From Bacteroidia bacterium (GTDB lineage Bacteria; Bacteroidota; Ignavibacteria; UBA10030), in NCBI GenBank assembly GCA_022180565.1, contig BQML01000004.1:1-49804 (forward strand): a DNA stretch of 49,804 nt, written 5' to 3'. Positions 11,440-20,347 of this stretch are shown piece by piece. Within the stretch, counting starts at the first letter, position 1, and each line of letters opens with the position of its first letter. The translations under genes were made by a program, and so were the position numbers. The notes below the pieces were generated by a model. It worked only from the letters and a program-made list of their open reading frames with translations, was not told the origin of the DNA and did no database searches.

Positions 11440-11467
11440 GGATCAGTTCCTTTCCTGTGTGTGTCCA

Positions 11468-11496
11468 CAGAGTACGGGAACCATTGAACGAATGCA
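11468..11496 (-). promoter_or_regulatory. promoter of the small membrane protein gene
   Basis: TTGCAT (11496-11491), 17 bases, TACTCT (11473-11468) on the minus strand. It lies just past the stop of the upstream kinase gene, so the small gene can be transcribed alone. Confidence 0.5.
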
Positions 11497-11507
11497 AGGA
11501 GGAACAA

Positions 11508-13247
11508 TCAGGAGGCGGGGAACAACATTCGGATGGTCGTGCCTTTGCCCATTTCGGAATCGATCTCGATTCTTCCTTTGTGATCGTCGATGACCTTCTT
11601 GACAATTGCCATACCAAGGCCGGTTCCGTGTTTCTTGCCGTAGGTCATGAACGGCTCGAAAATCCTCTTTTTTACTTCTTCGGGCATACCGGTTCCGGAG
11701 TCGATGAACTCAACCTTCACGAATCCGTCGCTCGGTTCCGTCCGCACTCTGAGCGTTCCCCCCTGAGGCATGGCGTCGCGCGCATTGCTGGCAATGTTAT
11801 AGAAGACACGAACAACTTTGTCCCGGTCGAGCTTAACGGACCCTTTGAAGCTCGTCTCGCGGACGAGGGTTACGTTGTTCTTGGTAAGGTCCTTTTCAAT
11901 AAAGCCCAGGACATTGTCCATCACTTCTGCAAAATCCACCTCCGCGATGTTCAGCGAGCTCACCCCCCGCGTGAAATCGAGAATCTCCTGGGTCATGTTG
12001 ACGAACCGGTCAACCTGATGGATCATTTCGTCCGCCAGCTTGGCGGCCTCTTCGTTGCCCGATTTCTTTTTCATGACCTGCGCGTACACGCGCAGAGTGC
12101 CCATGGGGTTCTTGATGTCGTGGATGATCGTCGATGCCATGCGACCCACAGCGGACAACCGCTCGTTCGAAACCATTTCCTGGGCCATCCGTGCGTTCTC
12201 AATGGCCACAGAGGCATGCGCCGATAGCGCATCGATAAACTGCTCATCCTCCCGTCCGAACACGCCGCCTTTCTTATTCAGAAGCTGGAACACGCCGATG
12301 ATCTTGCCGTCCTTGTTCTTCATGGGCATGCACAGCATGTTGTGCGTACGATACCCCGTTTTTTTATCCACGTCCGGATTGAATCGGGGGTCGTTGTAGG
12401 CATCCGGAATATTGATCACTTCGCCGGTTTCGGCGACGTACCCCGCGAGCCCTTTGCCGACCGGGAGGCGAATCTCCACCATATTTTCGCCCTGGAGAAC
12501 CTTGGACCAGAGCTCTCTCTTGATGTCATCGACAAGATACAGGGTTCCCCGGTCTGCCTCGATGCTCTTTGTGGCCGCTTCGAGAATGCGGCCAAGGAGC
12601 TTGTCGAGGTCGAGCGTCGAATTGATATTCTTGCTTGCTTCGATCAGTTTTTGCAGGCGAGCGAAGCTTGAATTCGCCTCCTCGCGTTGTGATTCAAGTT
12701 TCTGCACGACGGTATCGTTCGCACGACGGAGGCGGTTGCACAACTCTTTCAGGAGATTCCGCGCAAGAATCGACTGTTCATGCAGGGCACGGTCGAACTC
12801 TTTCTTCGGAAGAGCAAAAACCGTGCATTGGTCCGTGCAAATGACCTGGGCGGACCGCCGGTGGCCGTCAACGACCGAGAGTTCTCCTACGACGTTGCCC
12901 ACTCCAAGCGTATTCAGAACGGTTTCATCCCCGAATCGTGTCTTCCGCGCGATTTTCACCGAACCTTTCTTGATGAAGTAGACTTTGTCCGGCTTGCTAT
13001 CGATGTCGAACAGAACTGTCCCGACAGGATGCTGTTCTTCGGTCATGGAGGAAGCAAGGCGAGCAAGGGCTTCTGCTTCGAGATCTCTAAACAGGTCGGA
13101 TGCTTTCAGGGCCTGCAGGGCCGCCGGGGTTGAGCCGGTTCGCCGTGCCGTGCCGGCGTTGGCTTTTGTCGGCCTTTTAGATTTACCGGAAGCAGGTGAT
13201 GTGCGCGCGGTCCTTTTGTTCTTGGCGGCTGATGACCTGGGTTTCAT
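11508..13247 (-). CDS. sensor histidine kinase with cyclic-nucleotide-binding and GAF domains
   Basis: 579 residues, soluble. A basic Ser/Ala/Lys-rich tail (1-40) is followed by a cNMP-binding domain (about 50-160), a helix (165-205), a GAF domain (about 205-360), a HisKA dimerisation helix with the phospho-acceptor in IIHDIKNPMG (His 376), and a HATPase domain (about 475-578) with N box NIASNARDAM, G1 DSGTGMP, F box and G2 GTGLGMAIVKK. The phosphate cassette keeps GEL (Glu 122) and RSA (Arg 131, Ser 132), the residues that bind cAMP in CRP, so nucleotide binding is plausible. No receiver domain or response regulator is nearby. The ATG at 13247 is chosen because a strong promoter (13288-13316) overlaps the longer ORF, so the transcript begins near 13281. 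A class III cyclase about 9 kb away could supply its ligand. Confidence 0.9.
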   Translation of the reverse strand: MKPRSSAAKNKRTARTSPASGKSKRPTKANAGTARRTGSTPAALQALKASDLFRDLEAEALARLASSMTEEQHPVGTVLFDIDSKPDKVYFIKKGSVKIARKTRFGDETVLNTLGVGNVVGELSVVDGHRRSAQVICTDQCTVFALPKKEFDRALHEQSILARNLLKELCNRLRRANDTVVQKLESQREEANSSFARLQKLIEASKNINSTLDLDKLLGRILEAATKSIEADRGTLYLVDDIKRELWSKVLQGENMVEIRLPVGKGLAGYVAETGEVINIPDAYNDPRFNPDVDKKTGYRTHNMLCMPMKNKDGKIIGVFQLLNKKGGVFGREDEQFIDALSAHASVAIENARMAQEMVSNERLSAVGRMASTIIHDIKNPMGTLRVYAQVMKKKSGNEEAAKLADEMIHQVDRFVNMTQEILDFTRGVSSLNIAEVDFAEVMDNVLGFIEKDLTKNNVTLVRETSFKGSVKLDRDKVVRVFYNIASNARDAMPQGGTLRVRTEPSDGFVKVEFIDSGTGMPEEVKKRIFEPFMTYGKKHGTGLGMAIVKKVIDDHKGRIEIDSEMGKGTTIRMLFPAS

Positions 13248-13287
13248 CGGATGCCGGGAGATTGGGAGGTTGTGGGCATTGCGCCGC

Positions 13288-13316
13288 ATTATACCAAGAT
13301 TCGCCGATTTAGTCAA
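13288..13316 (-). promoter_or_regulatory. promoter of the cNMP/GAF histidine kinase gene
   Basis: TTGACT (13316-13311), 17 bases, perfect TATAAT (13293-13288) on the minus strand. It gives a 5' leader of about 34 bases before the ATG at 13247 and excludes the upstream in-frame starts at 13289 and 13352. Confidence 0.8.
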
Positions 13317-13445
13317 GCAAGGCGCGTGATCGGTGTTGCCGAACGGGAGCATTGCATTTCCATGGATTTTTATCTACCATGGGTTGCTTCGTGCCGTCCG
13401 GCCGCATCACGACCACAGGACCACCTGATCCCTCCGAGCACTTTC

Positions 13446-14738
13446 ATGCGACGTTTCTGGACGATGTTGTACAATACAGCGGCCATTCCCGGCTTTTGGC
13501 TCTTCTTTCGGTTTGGAGGGCTGTTCCGGTCCAAGATTCGCCGTGGCATTGAGGGTCGGCGCGGCCTTTTCGACCGGCTCGAGCACGATGTTCGTCACCT
13601 GAGACGCAAGCGGCGCGTGTGGTTTCACTCATCCTCCTTGGGGGAATTCGAGCAGGCCAAACCTATTATTGCCGCGTTGCGCAAACGCGCGAACGATCTT
13701 GACGTTATTGTGACGTTTTTTTCGCCGTCCGGATACGAGCATGCAAGGAACTATAAGCTTGCCGATCTGATCACCTACATTCCGTTCGATACTGCAGCCA
13801 ACGCGCGGCGGTTTCTCGATCTGGTAGATCCGGATGCGGCCATTATGGTGCGGTACGATGTTTGGCCGAATCATATCTGGGAACTTGCACGCAGAGGAGT
13901 CCCCACGCTCATCGCCAACGCGACGCTTCGGTCGGCATCCCTTCGCCTGCGCTGGCCCTTCAAAAGCTTTCACCGGTACGTCTATGAATCCCTGACGTCG
14001 ATCCTAACCGTCTCGCAACAAGATCTTGAATCCTTCAGGAAATTCGGTCTCTCGGGCACGGAGCTTTCGGTGGTGGGAGAAACGCGTTACGACCAGGTGT
14101 GGCAGCGAAGCGAAGAAGCTCGCAGTCGGCATTTGATCCCTCCCCGCCTGCTCAGACGGCGCAAGGTGTTCGTGGCAGGGAGCAGTTGGGAGGAGGACGA
14201 GGACGTGGTCCTCCCTGCTTTCCGGCGCATCGCAAAGTCGGATCCGCAGGCAATGATGATCCTTGTGCCGCATGAGCCGACGATCGAGACGCTCGAGCGG
14301 CTGGAGGTGCACTTGACCTACCTTGGGCTCAGAACGATACGGTTTTCGGACCTGAACGATTATGATCACGAACCGGTCATTCTGGTGGACAGCGTAGGAA
14401 TTTTGATGACGCTCTACCAGTACGCCGACGTGGCGTTTGTGGGCGGAAGTTTTCGTCAGGGCGTTCACAATGTTCTCGAACCCGCCGTGTATGGAATCCC
14501 TGTGCTCTATGGACCGAAACATGATAATTCCCGGGAGGCTGTTGAACTGGCCGCCCGAGGCGGCGGATTTGTGATCCGCAACGAAAAGGAATGCCTCCGG
14601 ACGCTCGACCGGTTGCTCTCAGACAAGAAGCTCCGCACACAGGCCGGAAGCCGTTCGTTTGCCCTCGTCAAGCAGAATATCGGAGCAACAGACAGGTTTC
14701 TCGATTACTTTCTACCACTTCTGAACCACGCGAAATGA
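13446..14738 (+). CDS. waaA: 3-deoxy-D-manno-octulosonic acid (Kdo) transferase
   Basis: Adds Kdo from CMP-Kdo to lipid IVA on the cytoplasmic face of the inner membrane. The 430-residue protein has an N-terminal membrane-associated helix (MLYNTAAIPGFWLFFRFGG), then the glycosyltransferase family 30 signature RVWFHSSSLGEFEQAKPII with the catalytic Glu, DVWPNHIWEL, and the C-terminal donor-site block FVGGSFRQGVHNVLEPA with YGIPVLYGP. The first ATG consistent with the family is at 13446; another at 13464 is possible. Neither has a clear Shine-Dalgarno sequence. The long upstream ORF extension overlaps the divergent kinase promoter and is not protein-like. The gene ends in an ATGA overlap with larC. 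Confidence 0.94.
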   Translation: MRRFWTMLYNTAAIPGFWLFFRFGGLFRSKIRRGIEGRRGLFDRLEHDVRHLRRKRRVWFHSSSLGEFEQAKPIIAALRKRANDLDVIVTFFSPSGYEHARNYKLADLITYIPFDTAANARRFLDLVDPDAAIMVRYDVWPNHIWELARRGVPTLIANATLRSASLRLRWPFKSFHRYVYESLTSILTVSQQDLESFRKFGLSGTELSVVGETRYDQVWQRSEEARSRHLIPPRLLRRRKVFVAGSSWEEDEDVVLPAFRRIAKSDPQAMMILVPHEPTIETLERLEVHLTYLGLRTIRFSDLNDYDHEPVILVDSVGILMTLYQYADVAFVGGSFRQGVHNVLEPAVYGIPVLYGPKHDNSREAVELAARGGGFVIRNEKECLRTLDRLLSDKKLRTQAGSRSFALVKQNIGATDRFLDYFLPLLNHAK

Positions 14739-15898
14739 GAATCGCTTACCTGGATACCGTTGGGGGGATCAGCGGAGACATGACGCTCGGCGCGTTTGTT
14801 GATTCCGGGATGCCTTTCGACGAACTCGTCCGGCGGCTTGGGGGACTGCGCCTCAAAGACTTTGAACTGACAGCTTCGCGCATCGAGCGTAGCGGCATTG
14901 TTGCGACGAAGATCGACGTCATTGTTGCGCGGGATCAGCATCAGCACCGGCATTTGAGAGACATTCGCGCAATCATCGGGGAGAGCAACCTTCCCGAATC
15001 CGTTCGAACAAGATCCATCGCCGTCTTCGAAGTGCTGGCAGAGGCGGAGGCGCATGTGCACAAATCTACGCCCGAGCAGGTCCATTTCCATGAAGTGGGC
15101 GCCGTCGATTCCATTGTGGACATCGTCGGCACGAACCTGTGTCTCGATTATTTCGGCATCGAGGGGTTGTACACCTCACCCGTCAAACTTGGCGGCGGCG
15201 GGTTTATCGAAACCCAGCACGGGCGGATGCCGATCCCGACACCTGCCACCGTTGAGATTCTCAAGGGGTATCCGACGGTATTGACCGATATCAAATCGGA
15301 ACTCACTACCCCCACCGGCGCGGCGATCGTCAAGACACTTTCAAAGGGGACACTGTCCATGGAGCGACTCAGGGTCTCCTCCATCGGCTATGGAGCCGGG
15401 ACGCGCGATATTTCGGAAATTCCGAATCTTTTGCGCGTGATGATCGGTGAACTTGATCCGGGCTACGCAACCGACGAGCTCGTGACGGTGGAAACCAATA
15501 TTGACGACATGAATCCGGAAATCTATCCCTACGTCATCGAACGCCTCCTGGAGTCTGGTGCGCATGATGCCTTCGTCATCCCGGTCCTTATGAAGAAGGG
15601 ACGTCCGGGCGCGTTGCTTTCGGTCCTGACGGAACGGGGCAAGCTCGAAGCTTTGCTGCCGATTCTTTTTCGAGAAACCACTACGCTGGGAGTACGAATC
15701 CAGCCTCTCGAAAGGAAAAAGGTCGGCCGATCGACACGGACCGTTTCAACCTCCTTTGGAATGGTCAAGGTGAAGGTGATTCATCGGGATTCCGGTGAGA
15801 TTCTTGTTCCCGAATTTGAGGAATGCAAGAGGATCGCACGTGAAAAAGGATTTCCCTTGATCGAGGTGTACAAGAGAATTGAGAAAGAGGTTGGGTAG
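14735..15898 (+). CDS. larC: nickel-pincer cofactor biosynthesis protein LarC
   Basis: LarC inserts nickel into the pyridinium dithiocarboxylate mononucleotide cofactor of lactate racemase, using CTP. The 387-residue protein begins MRIAYLDTVGGISGDMTLGA, with the family's HRHLRDI, VHFHEVGAVDSIVD and ETNIDDMNPE motifs in order. In Lactiplantibacillus the gene is split by a frameshift into larC1 and larC2; here one uninterrupted frame covers both parts. Its ATG overlaps the waaA stop (ATGA at 14735-14738), so translation is probably coupled. No larA, larB or larE lies in this window, so the racemase-type partner must be elsewhere or the product serves another enzyme. Confidence 0.94.
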   Translation: MRIAYLDTVGGISGDMTLGAFVDSGMPFDELVRRLGGLRLKDFELTASRIERSGIVATKIDVIVARDQHQHRHLRDIRAIIGESNLPESVRTRSIAVFEVLAEAEAHVHKSTPEQVHFHEVGAVDSIVDIVGTNLCLDYFGIEGLYTSPVKLGGGGFIETQHGRMPIPTPATVEILKGYPTVLTDIKSELTTPTGAAIVKTLSKGTLSMERLRVSSIGYGAGTRDISEIPNLLRVMIGELDPGYATDELVTVETNIDDMNPEIYPYVIERLLESGAHDAFVIPVLMKKGRPGALLSVLTERGKLEALLPILFRETTTLGVRIQPLERKKVGRSTRTVSTSFGMVKVKVIHRDSGEILVPEFEECKRIAREKGFPLIEVYKRIEKEVG

Positions 15899-15903
15899 AA
15901 ATA

Positions 15904-15951
15904 ACGAATCAACGAGACAAGGACAAAACGAATCAACGAAACAACGATAAT
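15904..15951. repeat. octamer array ACGARNCA, six units
   Basis: Units in an eight-base phase from 15904: ACGAATCA, ACGAGACA, AGGACAAA, ACGAATCA, ACGAAACA, ACGATAAT. It lies between larC and the four-helix-bundle gene. Related copies occur at 16414-16437 in reverse orientation and at 18960-18983. Confidence 0.85.
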
Positions 15952-15966
15952 AACAATGGGGGGAAT

Positions 15967-16359
15967 ATGGAAAGGATCAGAAACTATAAGGAACTGAGAG
16001 TCTTCAAGCTTGCTATGGACTCTGCGATGATGATCTTTGAGCTTTCAAAACATTTTCCTCGGGAGGAACGCTGCTCCCTCACGGACCAGATACGGCGGTC
16101 ATCCCGATCCGTTTGTGCCAATATTGCCGAAGCGTGGCGAAAGAGACGGTATCGAAAATCCTTCATCGCGAGGCTTAATGATGCCGAGGGAGAAGCAAGT
16201 GAGGCACAGGTCCATCTTGAAATTGCCTGCCGTTGCGAGTATCTGCGGAGAGACATTGTCGATACGCTTGACGACAGGTACGAGTACAGTATGGCACAAC
16301 TCCTCACCACGATCCAAGGTGCGGATCGCTGGGTCATCGGGGGACGATCCAAGCGTTAG
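15967..16359 (+). CDS. four-helix-bundle protein, 23S rRNA-intervening-sequence (S23) family
   Basis: 130 residues. It begins with NYKELRVFKLAMDSAMMIFELSKHFPREERCSLTDQIRRSSRSVCANIAEAW, which is the S23 family pattern of Phe/Leu-rich helix one, the F-P-x-E-E turn and the RRS-S-xx-NIAE helix (quoted here only as a description of residues 6-57). The remaining helices carry RLNDAEGEASEAQVHLEIA and the C-terminal amphipathic helix. Members were first found as ORFs in 23S rRNA insertions, but most, like this one, stand free; their role is unknown, and distant relatives include Avd of diversity-generating retroelements. No reverse transcriptase is nearby. The ATG at 15967 has a G-rich stretch upstream. 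Octamer repeats flank the gene in inverted orientation, which could mean it arrived as a small cassette. Confidence 0.88.
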   Translation: MERIRNYKELRVFKLAMDSAMMIFELSKHFPREERCSLTDQIRRSSRSVCANIAEAWRKRRYRKSFIARLNDAEGEASEAQVHLEIACRCEYLRRDIVDTLDDRYEYSMAQLLTTIQGADRWVIGGRSKR

Positions 16360-16413
16360 CGGAGGTTCGTTGGTTTCCTTGTCGGACCACGCCCACACAG
16401 CGGGATTGGTCGG

Positions 16414-16437
16414 ATGAATTCGTTGATTCATTGACTC
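16414..16437. repeat. octamer repeat, reverse orientation, about two to three units
   Basis: The reverse complement reads GAGTCA, ATGAATCA, ACGAATTC, AT, matching the unit of the array at 15904 in opposite orientation. It sits between the four-helix-bundle gene and the priA start. Confidence 0.6.
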
Positions 16438-16441
16438 ACCT

Positions 16442-18955
16442 TTGTCTCCCACACTCGCCGATATCGCCCTGCCGGTTCCCGTCGATCGACTCTTCACGTA
16501 CCGCATCCCTCCTGAACTCGCACCTTTGATTTCTCTCGGCAAGCGGGCTCTTGTGCCTTTCGGCGCCAAGATTCTCACCGGCGTCGTCGTGGGATTCCCG
16601 GCATCTACCGCGATCAAGACGTTAAAAGCCATCAGGGATATTCCCGATGATGTGCCGACATTCTCCGACGAACTGTTGAAGATGACTCGATGGATTGCGG
16701 AGTATTACGGAGTGCCGTGGGGGGAAGTGCTGAAAGCGGCGACACCCCAGGGATTTGCGTACGAAAGCAGGCGGCGGATTTCGTTGCGTGTTCCGGCTGA
16801 TGAAGCGCTCGGAGTTCTCAAACGTGCTCCGAAGCTGCAACAGATCATTCGTTGCCTGTCAGGCGGTCCTCAGAGCATCTCTGCCCTCCGGAAGTCCCTG
16901 AAGGCCGCGGGGATCCATTCAGAGCTCAGGGGGCTTGAACGGCGCGGGTTGATTCGCATTGATGAGCAGATTCCCGAGCCCACTGCACGGGCAAAGACCG
17001 AGACCGTTGTACGGCTTGTTCCCGGGTATGAAGATATCCTGGATTCGCTTCCGCGTGCGTTAACGGTCAAGCAGAAGAACGTGCTCGAGTCCGTTGCGGC
17101 CTCGGGGGGAGAGGCGCGCGCAACCGAGTTGCTGCACCGTGCCGGTGCGGCTCTGTCCGTTCTGAAGTCCCTCGCCGGAAAAGGTTTGCTCGAGCTGACC
17201 AAACGGGAAGTTATCCGCCGCGGAGAAGAAGGCGAAGGTGGAGCGGCCAGACACATTGAGTTAAATCGGGATCAGCGCTCGGCTCTCGACGCCGTTCTGG
17301 GGACGGTAGAGAGCGGGACCTTCGCGACATTCCTCTTGCATGGCGTAACGGGCAGCGGGAAGACGGAGGTGTATATTGAGGCGATCCGGCACATTCTTAC
17401 CCGCGGCAAGACGGCCATCGTGCTGGTTCCGGAAATCTCGCTCACACCCCAAACCGTCCGCAGATTTCGTTTGCACTTTGGTGACCGGGTGGCGGTGATG
17501 CACAGCCAAATGTCCATCGGCGAGCGATTTGATGCCTGGCGAATGGCTCGCGACGGAAGGGTGTCTATCGTCATCGGTCCTCGTTCAGCTGTCTTCGCTC
17601 CCCTGGCGAATCTTGGTCTCATTGTTGTGGACGAGGAGCACGAAGCATCGTATAAGCAATTCGACCCCGCGCCTCGCTACAACGCCAGAGATGTCGCCGT
17701 GTATCGCGGTTCCCTTGCCAACGCCGTTGTCCTTCTTGGATCGGCCACTCCGTCTGTTGAAAGCTATTACAATGCAGAAAGGGGAAAGTACCGTTTGCTC
17801 GAACTTCCGGAGCGGGTGGACCAGGCACAGTTGCCTCGGATCGAGATCGTGGACATGACCAAGGAGCGCAGAGAGGTGCTGTCCGGTATCCGAAAGCAGC
17901 TCCGGGAGCAGGGCGGTGAGTGGCCGAAGCATATGCCGCTATCGTCGATTTCGAGAGTCCTGGAACAGCAGATCGCCCTGCGGCTTCAGAAAAACGAGGG
18001 TGTCATTCTCCTTCAAAACAGGAGGGGCTTTTCCCATGTGGTCGAGTGTTTTGAATGCGGCCATGTTGAGCGATGCAAAAACTGTGAGGTAACACTGACC
18101 TATCACAGCATCAAGAAGCATTTACGGTGTCATTATTGCGGCGCCGTCACGAAGGCGCCCACAACGTGTCCGTCGTGCGGCGGAGTGGACCTCCGATACC
18201 ACGCGTTCGGCACACAGCAGGTGCATGAGGAACTGAGGCAGAAATTTCCGGAGGCGAGGATCCTGCGCATGGACTTGGACACGACTACGAAGAAAGGGTC
18301 ACATTCGAAGATCCTTGAACAATTTGGTTCTCGCCAGGCGGATATTCTTCTGGGCACCCAAATGGTCGCCAAGGGGCTGGATTTTCCGCATGTGACCTTG
18401 GTCGGTGTTATCTCTGCTGATACGCAGATGCTGTTGCCCGATTTTCGGTCCGCGGAGCGGACATTTCAATTGCTGACACAGGTCGCGGGACGAGCCGGAC
18501 GAAGCAATCTTGCCGGCGAAGTTGTCATTCAGACTCTGCAAGCGGGGCATTACGCTCTGAACTATGTGTTAACACACGATTACAAGAGCTTCTACAGAGA
18601 AGAACTCGCCTACCGAAAGGAACTGGAATATCCGCCGTTTTCCAGGATTGTGCTTGTGGAGTTCAGCGGAAAGAACGAACGTGAGGTGCAATTGGCCGCT
18701 CAGAAGTTCAGTCAGATCCTGAGAGAGCATGGGGTGGAGAAGACATCGCGCCTTCTTGGCCCTGCCGACGCGGCCATTCCGAAAGTGCGAAACAGATATC
18801 GGAAGTTTCTCTTGTTGAAGAATTCCAAAGCGAGTGATCCGGGCGCCAGGCACGTACATCAGATTCTTGCACGTGCGAGGGATATGGTTCAATCGGAACT
18901 GAAGAGAAACAAGGTGTTGATCACGGTTGACATCGATCCACAAGGCGTGATGTAG
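16442..18955 (+). CDS. priA: primosomal replication restart helicase PriA
   Basis: 3'-5' DNA helicase that recognises stalled forks and reloads the replisome. 837 residues: the N-terminal DNA-binding domain begins LADIALPVPVDRLFTYRIP, then a winged-helix region, helicase motif I GVTGSGKTEVY, motif II DEEHEASYK, motif III LGSATPS, the zinc-binding insert with CFECG, CKNC, CHYCG and CPSCG, and motifs V-VI with GTQMVAKGLDFP and QVAGRAGR. The length is normal. The only start that fits the family N-terminus is TTG at 16442; there is an in-frame stop upstream and no ATG or GTG nearby, and no Shine-Dalgarno sequence is evident. The gene ends 37 bases from the convergent hpnE. Confidence 0.95.
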   Translation: MSPTLADIALPVPVDRLFTYRIPPELAPLISLGKRALVPFGAKILTGVVVGFPASTAIKTLKAIRDIPDDVPTFSDELLKMTRWIAEYYGVPWGEVLKAATPQGFAYESRRRISLRVPADEALGVLKRAPKLQQIIRCLSGGPQSISALRKSLKAAGIHSELRGLERRGLIRIDEQIPEPTARAKTETVVRLVPGYEDILDSLPRALTVKQKNVLESVAASGGEARATELLHRAGAALSVLKSLAGKGLLELTKREVIRRGEEGEGGAARHIELNRDQRSALDAVLGTVESGTFATFLLHGVTGSGKTEVYIEAIRHILTRGKTAIVLVPEISLTPQTVRRFRLHFGDRVAVMHSQMSIGERFDAWRMARDGRVSIVIGPRSAVFAPLANLGLIVVDEEHEASYKQFDPAPRYNARDVAVYRGSLANAVVLLGSATPSVESYYNAERGKYRLLELPERVDQAQLPRIEIVDMTKERREVLSGIRKQLREQGGEWPKHMPLSSISRVLEQQIALRLQKNEGVILLQNRRGFSHVVECFECGHVERCKNCEVTLTYHSIKKHLRCHYCGAVTKAPTTCPSCGGVDLRYHAFGTQQVHEELRQKFPEARILRMDLDTTTKKGSHSKILEQFGSRQADILLGTQMVAKGLDFPHVTLVGVISADTQMLLPDFRSAERTFQLLTQVAGRAGRSNLAGEVVIQTLQAGHYALNYVLTHDYKSFYREELAYRKELEYPPFSRIVLVEFSGKNEREVQLAAQKFSQILREHGVEKTSRLLGPADAAIPKVRNRYRKFLLLKNSKASDPGARHVHQILARARDMVQSELKRNKVLITVDIDPQGVM

Positions 18956-18959
18956 GATG

Positions 18960-18983
18960 AGGAATCAACGAGACAACAAGGCA
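18960..18983. repeat. octamer array, three units
   Basis: AGGAATCA, ACGAGACA, ACAAGGCA in an eight-base phase, in the same orientation as the array at 15904. It fills the gap between the convergent priA and hpnE stop codons. Confidence 0.7.
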
Positions 18984-18992
18984 GGTATCCGG

Positions 18993-20336
18993 TCACCGGG
19001 TCATTGAAGCCAAAGCGGCTTCTGCGGCTTTCTTTCCGCTGATGACGGCACCCTCGATCGTTGCCGGGAAGCCTGTGTCGGTCCAATCCCCGGCAAGGAA
19101 GAAATTCGGGATCTCTGATTGCGAGCCGGGTCTCAGCCGAAGCACTTCAGGTACAGGCGAGAACGTGGCGCGTTTTTCCTTGATGACCAGAGAGTGAATC
19201 AATCGTGCTCCGCGTGAAACAGGGAGCAGATCAGAAAGCTCCCTCAGTGCCAGACGTACGAGGCGCTCTTTCGGAAGATTTACGATCTTCGAAGCCGCGC
19301 TGATGACGAGGGACAGATACTGATCCTTTCTGCGAATCCTCAACAACGAAGATTTGTTGAATATCCACTGGACGGTGGAATCGAGCACCGCGACAAATTG
19401 CCGATCGATCACCTGCCGGTCGAACCACAGATGAAGCGTGATGATGGGCGATGAGCGAAACTGGGAAAGACGAGACGATTCACCGAACCAACGAGCCAAC
19501 GAAACGACGAGCGGCTGAAGTGCATAGTAGGGTATCGCGCTGATGTAACTCTTTGCTTTTTCCCGCTTTCGATTGCACAGAACGGCCGTCACCCCATCCC
19601 CCCCTCCTTCCATCTTCTCCACCTCCACCCCCTTCCTGATGACAACCCCGTTTCGTCTCAGATACTCCTCGGCAGGATCGACCAGAAGCTCGCTTAATCC
19701 CACGCGCGGGACGAGGAGCGAAGCGTTCAGGCGATCTCCCAGGAATGCCGTCTTGAGTACTCTATAGAAGAGCAGGGCCGACACCTTGCTGGTTTCATCG
19801 TTGAGGGAGCCGACCGCAATGACATCCCAGAGGTATTTACGGTTCTCTTCAGGTTGACCGCACTGTTTCAGCCACTCATCGACGGTGAGAGGCGCCAGTT
19901 CTGCTTCCTTTGTTCTTGACGAAGCGAGAAGCTCCACACCGAGACGCAGAAGTTTCAGGCGGTTGGCGGGTGTGAGTGTTCCCAGGCGGAGCAATCCGGA
20001 CAGAACATGGAGAGGGGCGGGAAGCGGAAGACATTGCAGCGCGGCGCTCCCTTTCTTGGCATGGATGAAGTCGATGCGCAGATTCGGCTGTAATTCCACA
20101 AGGTGGGAGGAACCGATGACATCGAGATATCGCCGTGTCTCATGGTAACAACCCATGAGCAGATGCTGGCCGTTGTCCACCGAATCGCCGGTTTTCTTGT
20201 CGCGGAAGGAGTACGTGCGTCCGCCAAGGTGAGGACGTTGTTCGAGGAGCAGGACCGATGCGCCACGCGACGAAAGTTCAACGGCGGCAGAAAGACCGGC
20301 CAGACCGCCTCCGATGATGATGGTGTCGTAGATCAA
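18993..20336 (-). CDS. hpnE: hydroxysqualene dehydroxylase (squalene-associated FAD-dependent desaturase)
   Basis: Last step of the bacterial three-enzyme squalene route: reduces hydroxysqualene to squalene using FAD. The 447-residue protein opens with TIIIGGGLAGLSAAVELSSRG, a dinucleotide-binding fold, then EQRPHLGGRTYSF, and closes with the amine-oxidase/desaturase C-terminal motif FFLAGDWTDTGFPATIEGAVISG. The start is most likely TTG at 20336 (LIYDTIII); the open frame continues upstream through a heptamer array and the hpnD region but is not protein-like there. It is 59 bases downstream of hpnD and forms the end of the hpnC-hpnD-hpnE operon. Confidence 0.9.
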   Translation of the reverse strand: MIYDTIIIGGGLAGLSAAVELSSRGASVLLLEQRPHLGGRTYSFRDKKTGDSVDNGQHLLMGCYHETRRYLDVIGSSHLVELQPNLRIDFIHAKKGSAALQCLPLPAPLHVLSGLLRLGTLTPANRLKLLRLGVELLASSRTKEAELAPLTVDEWLKQCGQPEENRKYLWDVIAVGSLNDETSKVSALLFYRVLKTAFLGDRLNASLLVPRVGLSELLVDPAEEYLRRNGVVIRKGVEVEKMEGGGDGVTAVLCNRKREKAKSYISAIPYYALQPLVVSLARWFGESSRLSQFRSSPIITLHLWFDRQVIDRQFVAVLDSTVQWIFNKSSLLRIRRKDQYLSLVISAASKIVNLPKERLVRLALRELSDLLPVSRGARLIHSLVIKEKRATFSPVPEVLRLRPGSQSEIPNFFLAGDWTDTGFPATIEGAVISGKKAAEAALASMTR

Positions 20337-20347
20337 GAAGAAAACCG

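Noticed and set aside
13248-13352. A 35-residue extension of the histidine kinase
   Set aside because: The TATAAT promoter lies inside it, so it is not transcribed as coding sequence.
15967-16359. The four-helix-bundle gene as part of a diversity-generating retroelement or an rRNA insertion
   Set aside because: No reverse transcriptase or template repeat is near, and the gene is far from the rRNA operon.
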